DNA of 64,000 nucleotides. Origin: a virus. Location of the stretch: positions 1 to 64,000 of the IMG/VR virus record IMGVR_UViG_3300031521_001337, one strand, 5' to 3'. Positions 54,602 to 63,418 of this stretch are shown here, piece by piece (positions within the stretch are counted from its first letter, which is position 1; each line of letters begins with the position of its first letter). Position numbers and translations under genes: made by a program. A model generated the notes under the pieces. It made no database searches and was not told the DNA's origin. It worked only from the letters and a program-made list of their open reading frames with translations.

Positions 54602-55343
54602 TGGTTGACAAAACAGCATTAGGTCAAGCTCGTAACATTGAATGCGAGCTTGATCAACCATTAAAAATGCATATAAGTACAATGGAATTAAGATCATTGT
54701 CTTTAATGTGTGGTGAAAATGGTTCAGGTAAAACAATGATTAATAAAATTGTATATTTTTCTTCAATGTTTACATTTATTGATTTAGGTAAGTATTCAGG
54801 AATGTTTGCTGACTTAGGTTATATTGGTGAAACTGGTGAAGATTTGTGTCAATTTATATTCAATCATACGTTTATTAATCCTGAAGAAATATCAGGTAAA
54901 ATGACTGTGTTTTTGAAAATGGAACATTTAGTTGTCGTATTGTAGAAGGCAAAGTTAAAGAACTTCTTGTAACATATAATGCTGATGTTAAAGAGGGCAC
55001 CTATCCAAAATACATGTCAACCACAACTCGATTATTTACTGCAATGGAATCAATTCTTACATTATTTAAAGTATTACCAAAAGGTGAAATTCTTAAACAT
55101 TGTATGTTATTTGATTTACTTCATTGTCTTACTATTCAGAATTTTGCAATGACTGTTAAAGATCTTTCAGCAGGATTAACTGAAAAACTTAAAGAAGATG
55201 GATTAAACATTGTATCATTATTATATGATGAAACATCCGGTAAATTCTCGTATATTGATTTACAAAATAATACACGACCAGTTGGATCATTAGGTAATGG
55301 ACATCAATCCTTACTTAATATGTATTTAGCTGTCGAAATTTAA
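54601..55343 (+). pseudogene. ABC/SMC-like AAA ATPase, frameshifted, about 247 aa
   Basis: N-terminal Walker A RSLSLMCGENGSGKTMINKI in the first frame, which ends at TAG (54945). Coding then continues in the -1 frame from about 54906: FENGTFSCRIVEGKVKELLV, TTTRLFTAMESILTLFKVLP to the end VGSLGNGHQSLLNMYLAVEI. The switch lies at GTGTTTTTGAAA. It is either a real indel, a sequencing error, or programmed -1 slippage on the T5 run. No clear Walker B is visible, so even the joined protein seems truncated. Confidence 0.55.
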
Positions 55344-55494
55344 TTGAAAGGAAGCGCGTAACTCTCGGTTAGCATATAGGAACCCTCTGAATAGTGGATG
55401 GTTTGGTATATAGGTGAAACTCTTTATACTGCCACTATGTAAGGCTATGGAATGCATTTCAATTTTTAAATCAAAACAAAACAAAACAAAAACA
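55344..55494 (+). other. Structured leader region
   Basis: No gene start. Nested hairpin ATAGTGG...CCACTAT (near 55394-55437) enclosing GTATA/TATAC, then an A-rich leader with AAAACAAAAC repeats before the ATG at 55495. Confidence 0.4.
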
Positions 55495-56346
55495 ATGAAA
55501 ACAAAATTTACAAAAGGTCAATTTGCCTTATTAGGTGGATTGATATGTTCAGTGATTCTTTTTATTTCGTGTTTAACTTATTACATGGAATTCCCTCATG
55601 ATTTAAATGGTTCCTTTGGGGCATTTCATATCATGTTTAACATCGTTTGGTACATCTTCTCAGGTGTTGCTTGTATGTTGTATGTAATTCAACTGATCTG
55701 TAATGGAACAGGTGAAGATGGACCGTTTACAGATAATATAATTGAAGATGATGATGATGATGTTCCCGATAAAAAGTTTTCAGTTAAGAAATACTTTATT
55801 GGTTTAGTGATTATATTTGGTCTATATTGGATTGGTACTATCGCTTATGGTCACTTTGAAAAAGCATCCGTTGTTTATAATCAAAATGTAACTTATACAC
55901 ACGCTCTTGACCAAAAGGTTAAAGAAAAGAAAGGTTTTTTTGATAAAATGTGGAAAACTTATTCAACTAAAGAAAAGATTACCGGTATGGACAAAGATAT
56001 GTTCATTCAAGTAACTAAAATCATTATGGAAAATCGTAAAGATGGTCAAAATGTAACCTGGAAATGGATGCAAGAAAATCAACAAATTCCTTATGATCAA
56101 TTTACTCGATTCTATGTAGACCTAAGTAACTTTATTGAATCTCAACGTGAAGGCTATTTTAATCTTGAAAAAGAATGTCAAACTATTGCCGCAGCTAACA
56201 ATATTATGTTAGATACATTTCCTAACAATTTGTATAATAAGGTTATGAAATGTCCTCACTTAGTTGCTGAATACGGATTTACATCTGATCACACAGAACA
56301 AGTGTTTAAATCGAAAAAAGAAAACATTATTAATTCTCTTAAATAA
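55495..56346 (+). CDS. LemA-like membrane protein, 283 aa
   Basis: Two N-terminal helices LGGLICSVILFISCLTYYM and FNIVWYIFSGVACMLYVIQL, an acidic linker IIEDDDDDVPDKK, a third helix YFIGLVIIFGLYWIGTIAYG, then an all-helical domain with EKASVVYNQNVTYTHALDQK and the end NIMLDTFPNNLYNKVMKCPH, which resembles LemA (a YNxxV start and an FPxNL end). LemA genes accompany MoxR/VWA genes in bacteria. Start at 55495 after the A-rich leader. Function unknown. Confidence 0.6.
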   Translation: MKTKFTKGQFALLGGLICSVILFISCLTYYMEFPHDLNGSFGAFHIMFNIVWYIFSGVACMLYVIQLICNGTGEDGPFTDNIIEDDDDDVPDKKFSVKKYFIGLVIIFGLYWIGTIAYGHFEKASVVYNQNVTYTHALDQKVKEKKGFFDKMWKTYSTKEKITGMDKDMFIQVTKIIMENRKDGQNVTWKWMQENQQIPYDQFTRFYVDLSNFIESQREGYFNLEKECQTIAAANNIMLDTFPNNLYNKVMKCPHLVAEYGFTSDHTEQVFKSKKENIINSLK

Positions 56347-56355
56347 TTAAAAACA

Positions 56356-56703
56356 ATGAATAAATTTGAAGCAATGTTGGCTGGTAAGCCAGAAGCAATT
56401 CAAGCTCAAAGAGCCAAAGACGTAGCAGAAGATTGTAAAATCGCTACTGAAGAAATCGTACGTGCCAACGAAAAGAAAGTTCGTGACATCAAACGTCAAA
56501 TTACTCAATTATCTGATTTATCACCGGAAACAACTTTATCTCTACAAGTTGTAAAACCAGGTTTCAACGCAGAAAAATGGGCTGCTGAACTTCACGATCT
56601 TGAAGTGGAATTACTTGCCGCTGAAGTTGACTTGAAAGTCGCTAAGAAAACTTATACAAATTGGTTTTCAGAAGGTAAAGAAAAAGCACCTAAAGCTGAG
56701 TAG
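56356..56703 (+). CDS. Coiled-coil protein, 115 aa
   Basis: Helical: MNKFEAMLAGKPEAIQAQRA, DIKRQITQLSDLSPETTLSL, HDLEVELLAAEVDLKVAKKT. 9 bases after the LemA-like stop, so likely a partner. It ends in TAG, three bases before the next ATG. Confidence 0.58.
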   Translation: MNKFEAMLAGKPEAIQAQRAKDVAEDCKIATEEIVRANEKKVRDIKRQITQLSDLSPETTLSLQVVKPGFNAEKWAAELHDLEVELLAAEVDLKVAKKTYTNWFSEGKEKAPKAE

Positions 56704-56705
56704 TT

Positions 56706-58859
56706 ATGGGACAGTTGAAAGTATTTCTTTCAGCATCCAAATCTGCTAATCCGATTAATGTTCAAATTATACGAGACATTCTTAAAAAAAGAGGATGTCT
56801 CGTATTTGAATATGATCCTGCTGATCCTAATGAGCAGATGTTGGGCTGTGATCTGCTATATATTATTCCACCAGAAGGTTGTGATGTTATTCCAAGAATA
56901 ACTGTTGGACGTGGACAATACAAAGCAATCAAAAAATGGGAAAAAGAAAAAAGCAAAAAAACAATTGTTATTATCAATTATCTTAAAAGAGAGTTTGTTT
57001 TTATAAAAATGGAACAAATTAATGTTCGTATTTGTAATAAAACAAGAATTGGTGCAGTTTGTGTCAACACGTTTGAATTTGATATGAATTATGAACAAAT
57101 GTGTAAACTTACTGAATTTATTGATAAACCTAAAGGTGTTCACTGTGCTAATCAACAACAATGGGATTTTGCTGCTTCAAAGCTCAAAAGAATTGATAAA
57201 GTTGGTTATAGAGAGTGTGGTGATATTATTGATATTAATTCTCCTAATAATTCATTTTTTAGTACTTCTAATAAAGCTAGTTCTTATGAAATTTTATCAT
57301 TTGAAGTTTGGTGTAAAGAGAATAATTATTCAGTCAATAAACCTAAATGGTATGAAACTCTTAAAATTGGTGATAAAGTAAAATGTATTGGTAATGTAAA
57401 TGGATATGTTTCTCGTAAAATTGGAGAAATTCTTACAATTGATATTGATTTTTCAAAATGTAAAAAAATTAGTTTTGCTGGTGATTCATCTACATTTTTT
57501 GAGGAATTTGAATTAGTTTCTCGTTTAACTGATGAAAAACCTATAGATCCAAAAATTGCATTATTAGAACGTGCCATTAAAGAATATCCTATTGGTACTA
57601 AATTTAATTCTGCAACTTCAGGTTTAGTTTCAATTACAGGTATATGTGTTAAAGATATTCCTAAATTTAATAGTAGTGGAAATATCGGTACTAAAGATAA
57701 TGGCACTAATGGTATTATTTATAATGCTTATACTGGTAAATGGGCTGAAAAAATTCCTGAAGATACTACTCCATTTGTTGAACCTATTAAAAAAGATTTA
57801 CCTTGGGGGCAATGGTATAAAAAGAAAGATTACATCGTTCATTTGTATCATAGAAACTCTGTTTGGGGATTTCATAAAGGACAATGGTTTGAATCTGAAG
57901 GATTTTCTGAAGAAGGTTTAATTCCAACTTCTGAATATGATTCTCATGAGTTATTTAAAACAGAAATACTAAAGAGATATCCTCTTAAAAGATTTACTGA
58001 TTTACGTAATACTTTAGATTTTGATATTAAGAATTATAATCTTAGTTTCAATAATAAAAGTACTCAAATTTATATTCCTGTTGATCCAAATCCTGTACGT
58101 GCTAATGCTAGTGCAAGGATATTTAATAACGGTGTTTGGGCTAAAGAAGTATCTAGATTTGAAGTTGGTAAATGGTATAAATTAGGTGTTTGGATTAGTA
58201 AATTTTCACATTTAGAAAATTCTTATCAGTTTTGGGGTGAAAATATAAATACAGATTCTAAATTTCATGATAAAAAAGGATATTTAAGTTTAAAAGATTA
58301 TACTCCAGTTTTAATTACTGATTTATCTGAAATTCAACAATATCTTCCTAAAGAACATCCTGATAAAATCATTATTGAAAAACTTAGTGAATTTGGTTAT
58401 TTTGTTGCAATTGATAATGATCCTGTAGGTGTATCTATTATGAAAAAAGGTGATATTGGAATTGGTATTAGTGAATCATGTTTTAAATTTGATTCTCCTA
58501 AAGCAATTCATCTTAAAGGTGTGAATTGGTCTGGAAATAAAGATTCTATTGGATTAAAATGGTTTAAAACTTTAGGAGAAGCAGAAGCTTTTGCTAGAAC
58601 TTTAGATTCTATTCCAGTATCTGTTGGAAATCAAACTTTCTTTATTAATAAAGATGAGTATGAAAAACAAGAAGTTAAGCACATTAAACCTTTTTTTGAG
58701 CCAACCACAGTTTTATCTACTGAAGAATTAAAAGTTCAATTAGAGAAATTACGTAAAGTAGGTGGTTTATATAGAACAACTTGTGAAATGTTATCACCTA
58801 ATGCTTTTAAAAGTATTGATAAGAAGAAAAAGTTGTTGAAAATCTCAACAATTATCTAA
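56706..58859 (+). CDS. Giant repeat protein with N-terminal Rossmann-like domain, 717 aa
   Basis: N-terminal 130 residues GQLKVFLSASKSANPINVQI, IIRDILKKRGCLVFEYDPAD and YIIPPEGCDVIPRITVGRGQ resemble a nucleoside 2-deoxyribosyltransferase/DUF4406-like fold. The rest is paralogous to the 885-residue protein: RAIKEYPIGTKFNSATSGLV, GLKWFKTLGEAEAFARTLDS, FEVGKWYKLGVWISKFSHLE. All Trp are TGG. The domain fusion suggests a sensor or modifying enzyme joined to repeat scaffolds. Function unknown. Confidence 0.6.
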   Translation: MGQLKVFLSASKSANPINVQIIRDILKKRGCLVFEYDPADPNEQMLGCDLLYIIPPEGCDVIPRITVGRGQYKAIKKWEKEKSKKTIVIINYLKREFVFIKMEQINVRICNKTRIGAVCVNTFEFDMNYEQMCKLTEFIDKPKGVHCANQQQWDFAASKLKRIDKVGYRECGDIIDINSPNNSFFSTSNKASSYEILSFEVWCKENNYSVNKPKWYETLKIGDKVKCIGNVNGYVSRKIGEILTIDIDFSKCKKISFAGDSSTFFEEFELVSRLTDEKPIDPKIALLERAIKEYPIGTKFNSATSGLVSITGICVKDIPKFNSSGNIGTKDNGTNGIIYNAYTGKWAEKIPEDTTPFVEPIKKDLPWGQWYKKKDYIVHLYHRNSVWGFHKGQWFESEGFSEEGLIPTSEYDSHELFKTEILKRYPLKRFTDLRNTLDFDIKNYNLSFNNKSTQIYIPVDPNPVRANASARIFNNGVWAKEVSRFEVGKWYKLGVWISKFSHLENSYQFWGENINTDSKFHDKKGYLSLKDYTPVLITDLSEIQQYLPKEHPDKIIIEKLSEFGYFVAIDNDPVGVSIMKKGDIGIGISESCFKFDSPKAIHLKGVNWSGNKDSIGLKWFKTLGEAEAFARTLDSIPVSVGNQTFFINKDEYEKQEVKHIKPFFEPTTVLSTEELKVQLEKLRKVGGLYRTTCEMLSPNAFKSIDKKKKLLKISTII

Positions 58860-58868
58860 ATAGAATAG

Positions 58869-58908
58869 GGATGCTATGGGATCACGATTCTATAGCATCC
58901 TCGTTTTA
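58869..58908 (+). terminator. Terminator after the 717-aa gene
   Basis: GGATGCTAT, loop, ATAGCATCC then TCGTTTT. 9-bp stem, moderate T-run. Confidence 0.85.
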
Positions 58909-58971
58909 ACTCCACTAAGGGAGTATAAAGTTATTAAGCTTAGTGCGTTACACAATTCGTGTAGGTTAAAC
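58909..58971 (+). ncRNA. Degenerate hammerhead-like element
   Basis: Hairpin ACTCC/GGAGT with CACTAAG complementary to downstream CTTAGTG, followed by TACAC-AATTC-GTGTA and AAAC: the same layout as ribozymes A-D including GAGTATAA. The catalytic core C-U-G-A-N-G-A and GAAA are missing, so it is a dead or diverged relative. Confidence 0.45.
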
Positions 58972-58989
58972 ACAAAATGATAAAAAGAA

Positions 58990-59352
58990 ATGTATGATGT
59001 AACAAATTTAGTAGAGGTTATTAAATTAGCCCATGAATGTGAAACCCCAATTGATGAATTCACATTATTAGTTGAAAAAGAATTAACAAAACTTCACCCA
59101 ATTAAACATGAAGAACGAAAATCAGAAGAAGCATTAGGTATTCGTGATTTACGTAATGTTTTACCACAAGGTGAATTTGCCGGTAAACTTTCAGTTGCCG
59201 TTGAACAAATTGAAAAAACAATGACCAAACGTGAAACTGCGTATGCATTAGTTTGTTCAATTGCACAAATAACAAAAATATCACAACATCCACTTGTTAA
59301 AATGATTATGAAATCACAACAAGAAGATGGTGAAGATTTTAGAGATGAATAG
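58990..59352 (+). CDS. Hypothetical protein, 120 aa (paralogue family member 1)
   Basis: Helical: VEVIKLAHECETPIDEFTLL, VAVEQIEKTMTKRETAYALV-like block (KLSVAVEQIEKTMTKRETAY). Paralogue at 59779 shares IEKT(L/M)TKRE and a further partial copy starts at 63856. Ends in TAG. No known function. Confidence 0.6.
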   Translation: MYDVTNLVEVIKLAHECETPIDEFTLLVEKELTKLHPIKHEERKSEEALGIRDLRNVLPQGEFAGKLSVAVEQIEKTMTKRETAYALVCSIAQITKISQHPLVKMIMKSQQEDGEDFRDE

Positions 59353-59378
59353 TATTTAACTTTTTAAATATAAAACAA

Positions 59379-59549
59379 ATGTCAACAACAAAAATTAAAA
59401 TTATCGAAGTATTTTGGTCATTATTAATGGGCTTAATTACTGTATTTGCAGCATGTCATCCAGAAAAATATCCAATCTTATTGGTTGCTTTCTTTGGTGC
59501 TGTTTTTGTTTTACAAGTGTCCAAAACTGTTGTTCGTTTTATATCATAA
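59379..59549 (+). CDS. Small membrane protein, 56 aa
   Basis: VFWSLLMGLITVFAACHPEK and ILLVAFFGAVFVLQV, two helices. Stop overlaps the next ATG (TAATG). Confidence 0.5.
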   Translation: MSTTKIKIIEVFWSLLMGLITVFAACHPEKYPILLVAFFGAVFVLQVSKTVVRFIS

Positions 59550-59779
59550 TGGGAAGTTTATATTTCTGTGGATATACTAAGAAAAACAATATGATTGCTA
59601 AGTATGTTCATAGTCAACAATTAAAAATAAAACTGCATATTATGTTTGATACTGCAGAAGCAGGTATTGTAGAAGTTATTGGTTCTGAACCTTTAACTTC
59701 TGAAATACTTAAAGATATGATTGTTGAATTAGACAAATATGATTTCACACCAAATAATAAACTTAAAACATTATTATAA
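59549..59779 (+). CDS. Small hypothetical protein, 76 aa
   Basis: MGSLYFCGYTKKNNMIAKYV, GIVEVIGSEPLTSEILKDMI. Alpha/beta. Linked by TAATG on both sides to its neighbours. Confidence 0.52.
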   Translation: MGSLYFCGYTKKNNMIAKYVHSQQLKIKLHIMFDTAEAGIVEVIGSEPLTSEILKDMIVELDKYDFTPNNKLKTLL

Positions 59780-60246
59780 TGTCAAAAGAAAAACAAAAAA
59801 TTATCGAACTATGTAATTCAAGTTTAGAAGGTAAAGATCTAGTTGTGGCTATTGAAGCTGAATTAGCTAAAGTTAGACCTTTTGATCACAATAGTGATAA
59901 ACCTGGATTTGAGTCATGTGGATTACACGAACCTATTATTCTTAAATTAGAAACAAGAGGTTCTATTACACATGCAATTGAAGAAATTGAAAAAACTCTT
60001 ACCAAACGTGAACTTGCACTTTGTATCGCAAAAGAACACTGTAAAGTTGTAGTTGACGAAGATGATATGCCTGAAGAACTAAAACAACTTTTATCTGAAA
60101 TCATGAATTCAAGAGAAGGTAAAGATAAAATGTTTGGAACACCGCGTAATTCTTCATCTGACTGTAAAGAAGAAGATGATTCTGAATGCTGGAAATGCAG
60201 AAAGAAACCAACTTGTACAAAATTTAAAGGTTTCAATTTGAATTAA
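59779..60246 (+). CDS. Hypothetical protein, 155 aa (paralogue family member 2)
   Basis: AIEAELAKVRPFDHNSDKPG, CGLHEPIILKLETRGSITHA, IEEIEKTLTKRELALCIAKE, related to the 120-residue protein. C-terminal acidic linker and a Cys pair (DSECWKCRKKPTCTKF), possibly metal-binding. Unknown function. Confidence 0.6.
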   Translation: MSKEKQKIIELCNSSLEGKDLVVAIEAELAKVRPFDHNSDKPGFESCGLHEPIILKLETRGSITHAIEEIEKTLTKRELALCIAKEHCKVVVDEDDMPEELKQLLSEIMNSREGKDKMFGTPRNSSSDCKEEDDSECWKCRKKPTCTKFKGFNLN

Positions 60247-60247
60247 A

Positions 60248-60484
60248 ATGAGTATAATAAGAATTAAAACTAAAGAGGAATTCATACGAGATTGTTTATG
60301 GAACTATGAATATGAAACTCCCTTACACTGGAACATTAGAAAACTTATGAATCCATTAATAGGACAACTTATTGATGATACTATTGAGTATGATATACGT
60401 TTCGGAGGATTTAGGTATAAAGGGTGGTTTATGCCCCCATCAAATATTACATGTGACTGATTATCACATGAACAGAAAAAATAA
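60248..60484 (+). CDS. Small protein sharing the MoxR N-terminal domain, 78 aa (TGA read as Trp)
   Basis: IIRIKTKEEFIRDCLWNYEY, RKLMNPLIGQLIDDTIEYDI, FRYKGWFMPPSNITCDWLSH. It closely parallels residues 1-70 of the next protein (FKTEEEFTREGLW and MNYLLGKTID). A TGA read as Trp extends it to TAA at 60484. A stand-alone partner or regulator of the AAA ATPase is plausible. Confidence 0.55.
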
Positions 60485-60511
60485 TGATTATAAATAAAAG
60501 AAAGAAGATTA

Positions 60512-61768
60512 ATGAAAAAGTGGAGATTTAAAACAGAGGAAGAATTTACGAGAGAAGGATTGTGGGCAACAACAACTGGTACTCCCGTGGGATGGAATGG
60601 ACAAAAGAAAATGAACTATTTATTGGGTAAAACCATTGATGGTGCGTTTATTACGTCTTGTGAACAAGGACAATCTTTTAGATTTGACTCTTGGACCATC
60701 ACACCTAAGTATTATGTTGGTGAAGAAGTTTCATCAAGACCACCTGCACGGCAGAATATACCTGTGAGAGGTCCTATTGAATCTATCCCTGTTCCTGAAT
60801 TTGATTTACAACGCTTGTCTAAAGAGATTGATGAAATGTTTGCGGAACGTTTGGATGAAACGGACCAAAAATATGTTGAGTTAACAACTAACTTAAACAC
60901 AGTCACTGAACAACGAGTAAAGGAATATAAGAATCAAGTAGATCTTATTTTCCGTGATATCAGAACAAGTTTACTTGCTGAAGTAAGACGTGGTCACACC
61001 ACTATTACTATGCCTGGTATGGTTGATGTTAGTATCCAGCATTCAGATCACCCTGTATTAGCTGATGTAGTTAAGTCACTTAACCTACACCACAAAGCTA
61101 TGTTAGTTGGTCCTGCAGGTACTGGTAAAACTTATATGATTGCATCTTTATCCGATAGAATGGGCTTAGATTTTTACAAGTATTCTTGTTCGAGAGATTC
61201 ATCTGTGCATGATTTGATTGGTTATAAACAACCAAGATCTGAAACATATTTGGAAACTACGTTCTTGAAAGCTTATGAAAATGGAGGTATTTTCTTGGTG
61301 GATGAGTATGATGCAATGTCAGGTGATATGGCCTTATTCTTTAATGGTATCGCAGATTCATCAAAGTTTATTTCTATTCCTCACCGCGATGACAAACCTA
61401 TTGCACAGAAACACAAAGACTTCCATCTTGTAATGTGTGGTAATACCTGGGGTAAAGGGTCTATCGAGTATTCTGGTCGTGACTTTCAAGATTTAGCATT
61501 AATGGACAGGTTCCGTTTTTGTCGTCATCATGTTGGGTATCACTTAAGTCTTGAAAAAGAATTAATGGGACCTCATCATAATTTCGCAACTAAATTGAGA
61601 GCATCATTAGAAAAGACCGGTAGTTATTTATCTACCAGAAATATTGAAGATATGTCTAACTTAATTAGAGCGGGTGTAACAACTCAAACTATTTTGAAGA
61701 TGGTATTGGAAGATATGGATGAAGAAGGTGCAAAAGCTGTTAACCGTGAAATGCAAGTTGTAGCATAA
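60512..61768 (+). CDS. MoxR-type AAA+ ATPase, 418 aa
   Basis: N-terminal domain as in the preceding gene, a coiled linker, then the AAA core: KAMLVGPAGTGKTYMIASLS (Walker A), SVHDLIGYKQPRSETYLETT, GGIFLVDEYDAMSGDMALFF (Walker B with DE), FHLVMCGNTWGKGSIEYSGR (sensor 1) and the lid STRNIEDMSNLIRAGVTT. MoxR ATPases remodel complexes with VWA-domain partners. The next gene overlaps by one base. Trp are TGG. Confidence 0.82.
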   Translation: MKKWRFKTEEEFTREGLWATTTGTPVGWNGQKKMNYLLGKTIDGAFITSCEQGQSFRFDSWTITPKYYVGEEVSSRPPARQNIPVRGPIESIPVPEFDLQRLSKEIDEMFAERLDETDQKYVELTTNLNTVTEQRVKEYKNQVDLIFRDIRTSLLAEVRRGHTTITMPGMVDVSIQHSDHPVLADVVKSLNLHHKAMLVGPAGTGKTYMIASLSDRMGLDFYKYSCSRDSSVHDLIGYKQPRSETYLETTFLKAYENGGIFLVDEYDAMSGDMALFFNGIADSSKFISIPHRDDKPIAQKHKDFHLVMCGNTWGKGSIEYSGRDFQDLALMDRFRFCRHHVGYHLSLEKELMGPHHNFATKLRASLEKTGSYLSTRNIEDMSNLIRAGVTTQTILKMVLEDMDEEGAKAVNREMQVVA

Positions 61769-62592
61769 TGAGTACGCCAAAGTTTGTATCAAAAGTACTT
61801 CCATCTGGAGCTAACTTTGTAAGATTTGAATCTTTACAAGCTATCTTTGAATTTGACGATATTACTACAAACCCTAGAGGTTTAGGTATGAGTACAGTCA
61901 GAGAAGAACCAGAATCGGCAAGGAGATATTTTGAAGAACGTGCGACATTTACTAAAAGTAAAATAGCTCTTGTAAATAAGGCTCAGAAAGAATTGTCTAT
62001 TGACAAGGAATTTCTTGAACTTGTTTATAAAGGTAAGAGTCAGAAACGTAAGTTCGACTTAAATAAATTTAGTGGTAATTTGTCAATGTCTCATTATGCT
62101 TCTAATTGTGATAAGATTTTTAAGAAATCTATGCCTGGAGCTAAAAAACAAACTCTTAATATGGCATTCCAAGTAGGTACCTTCGTTGGAGGTAACTATA
62201 GTGGTTCGTTTACTAAGATTTTGAAAACCATTCTTATGTGTCAAGCAATGAACATAAGTGTTAACATTGATATGTTTGATTCAGATACACAAGCAATTGG
62301 TAACAAAGCTTCTTACGTTATGGTAAATGTTGCTAAATCTTCTGAAAAATTAAACTTTCGGGAGATCTTAGCAGCATCTCATAGAGAATTCTTCAGAATG
62401 ACATTATTCAATGGATATTCGGCATCTGGAGATCAAAGACGTATTGGAACATTCCTAGATCAAAGTAGAATTATCAGAGATTTAGGTACTATGTATGATG
62501 TTATTGGTGGAAATATCTTGTTAGATCAAGCTGGACATCAAGAAGGATCACCTTTAGTAAGTAAAATATTAAAAATCGGCATGCTCCGTTAA
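61768..62592 (+). CDS. Probable VWA-like partner of the MoxR ATPase, 274 aa
   Basis: Starts in the stop of the ATPase gene. KQTLNMAFQVGTFVGGNYSG, SFTKILKTILMCQAMNISVN, IDMFDSDTQAIGNKASYVMV and NVAKSSEKLNFREILAASHR give the strand/helix rhythm of a VWA-like fold, but the canonical D-x-S-x-S MIDAS is not clear. The pairing MoxR + VWA-like is typical in phages and bacteria. The specific function is unknown. Confidence 0.55.
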   Translation: MSTPKFVSKVLPSGANFVRFESLQAIFEFDDITTNPRGLGMSTVREEPESARRYFEERATFTKSKIALVNKAQKELSIDKEFLELVYKGKSQKRKFDLNKFSGNLSMSHYASNCDKIFKKSMPGAKKQTLNMAFQVGTFVGGNYSGSFTKILKTILMCQAMNISVNIDMFDSDTQAIGNKASYVMVNVAKSSEKLNFREILAASHREFFRMTLFNGYSASGDQRRIGTFLDQSRIIRDLGTMYDVIGGNILLDQAGHQEGSPLVSKILKIGMLR

Positions 62593-62604
62593 CAAGTAAA
62601 AATT

Positions 62605-63030
62605 ATGGAAGAAGAAGTTGTATATGACGCAGTTGAAACGTTTGATACGTTTCCTGCTGTCATAGTTCAAGATGATGGAATTGCTTTATCTGAAAGTGAA
62701 GATGTTGTTGAAGAACAAGTAGAAGAAGTTATTGCTATTATCCCCCGTAAAATTACAATTACAAGAGACTATATTCATTTACCTGAGGAAGGAGACGGAC
62801 AAGGTGATGGAGAAGGTGAAGGTACAGGTAAAGGTGGAGTTGGCGATATGTCAGAATTCTTGAGGAAAATTCAAGAAGCGCGTGAACAATTAGAAGGTCT
62901 GAATGGGGGAGATCCTTATGACGACAGTAGTGAAGGTGATGCATCAGATAACACTGCTGCAGAAGCTCAACACACGTTAGCGTCTACTGATGGTGAACGT
63001 TTTAATGTGCGTAAAAAAGAACGTTTTTAA
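62605..63030 (+). CDS. Acidic Gly-rich linker protein, 141 aa
   Basis: Acidic N-terminus (VVEEQVEEVIAIIPRKITIT), a Gly/Asp-rich run DGQGDGEGEGTGKGGVGDMS, then a helix SEFLRKIQEAREQLEGLNGG. Acidic, low-complexity, as in accessory proteins of MoxR-VWA pairs such as CobT-like linkers. 12 bases after the VWA-like stop. Confidence 0.55.
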   Translation: MEEEVVYDAVETFDTFPAVIVQDDGIALSESEDVVEEQVEEVIAIIPRKITITRDYIHLPEEGDGQGDGEGEGTGKGGVGDMSEFLRKIQEAREQLEGLNGGDPYDDSSEGDASDNTAAEAQHTLASTDGERFNVRKKERF

Positions 63031-63043
63031 AATTTAAAAAGTT

Positions 63044-63418
63044 ATGGGAGTATTTATGTTATTTGGATTTCCGTTTATCGCACTTATTTATTTTATTTGG
63101 TACGTAAGAGTACCCAAAGTTGCAGATGATTTTGATTATTATAGTCCAGATGAATTTAAACCTATAGGTTTAAAAGTTTGGACATTAATGTTAATTGTAA
63201 GCATATCAATTATACCTTTTGCCAATGTTGCTTGTATATTCGTTTCATTAATTTGGTTGGCTGTACAAATATCATTAGAAGGTTGGAGTGAAGTATTTGG
63301 TAAATTTGATAAACCGACTATATTTACTCCTATTGGTAAGTTTTTAAACAAAGAACTCGTTAAACCAAAAAAGAATGATTCCCGTAAATGATCAAATAGC
63401 AATATTTGAAGAAGCTAA
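63044..63418 (+). CDS. Two-helix membrane protein, 124 aa if TGA is Trp (115 aa otherwise)
   Basis: MGVFMLFGFPFIALIYFIWY, a short soluble part, then VWTLMLIVSISIIPFANVAC and IFVSLIWLAVQ. The standard-code stop is TGA at 63389-63391, overlapping the next gene; with TGA=Trp it continues to TAA at 63418. It could go either way. Last membrane gene of the MoxR cluster. Confidence 0.5.
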
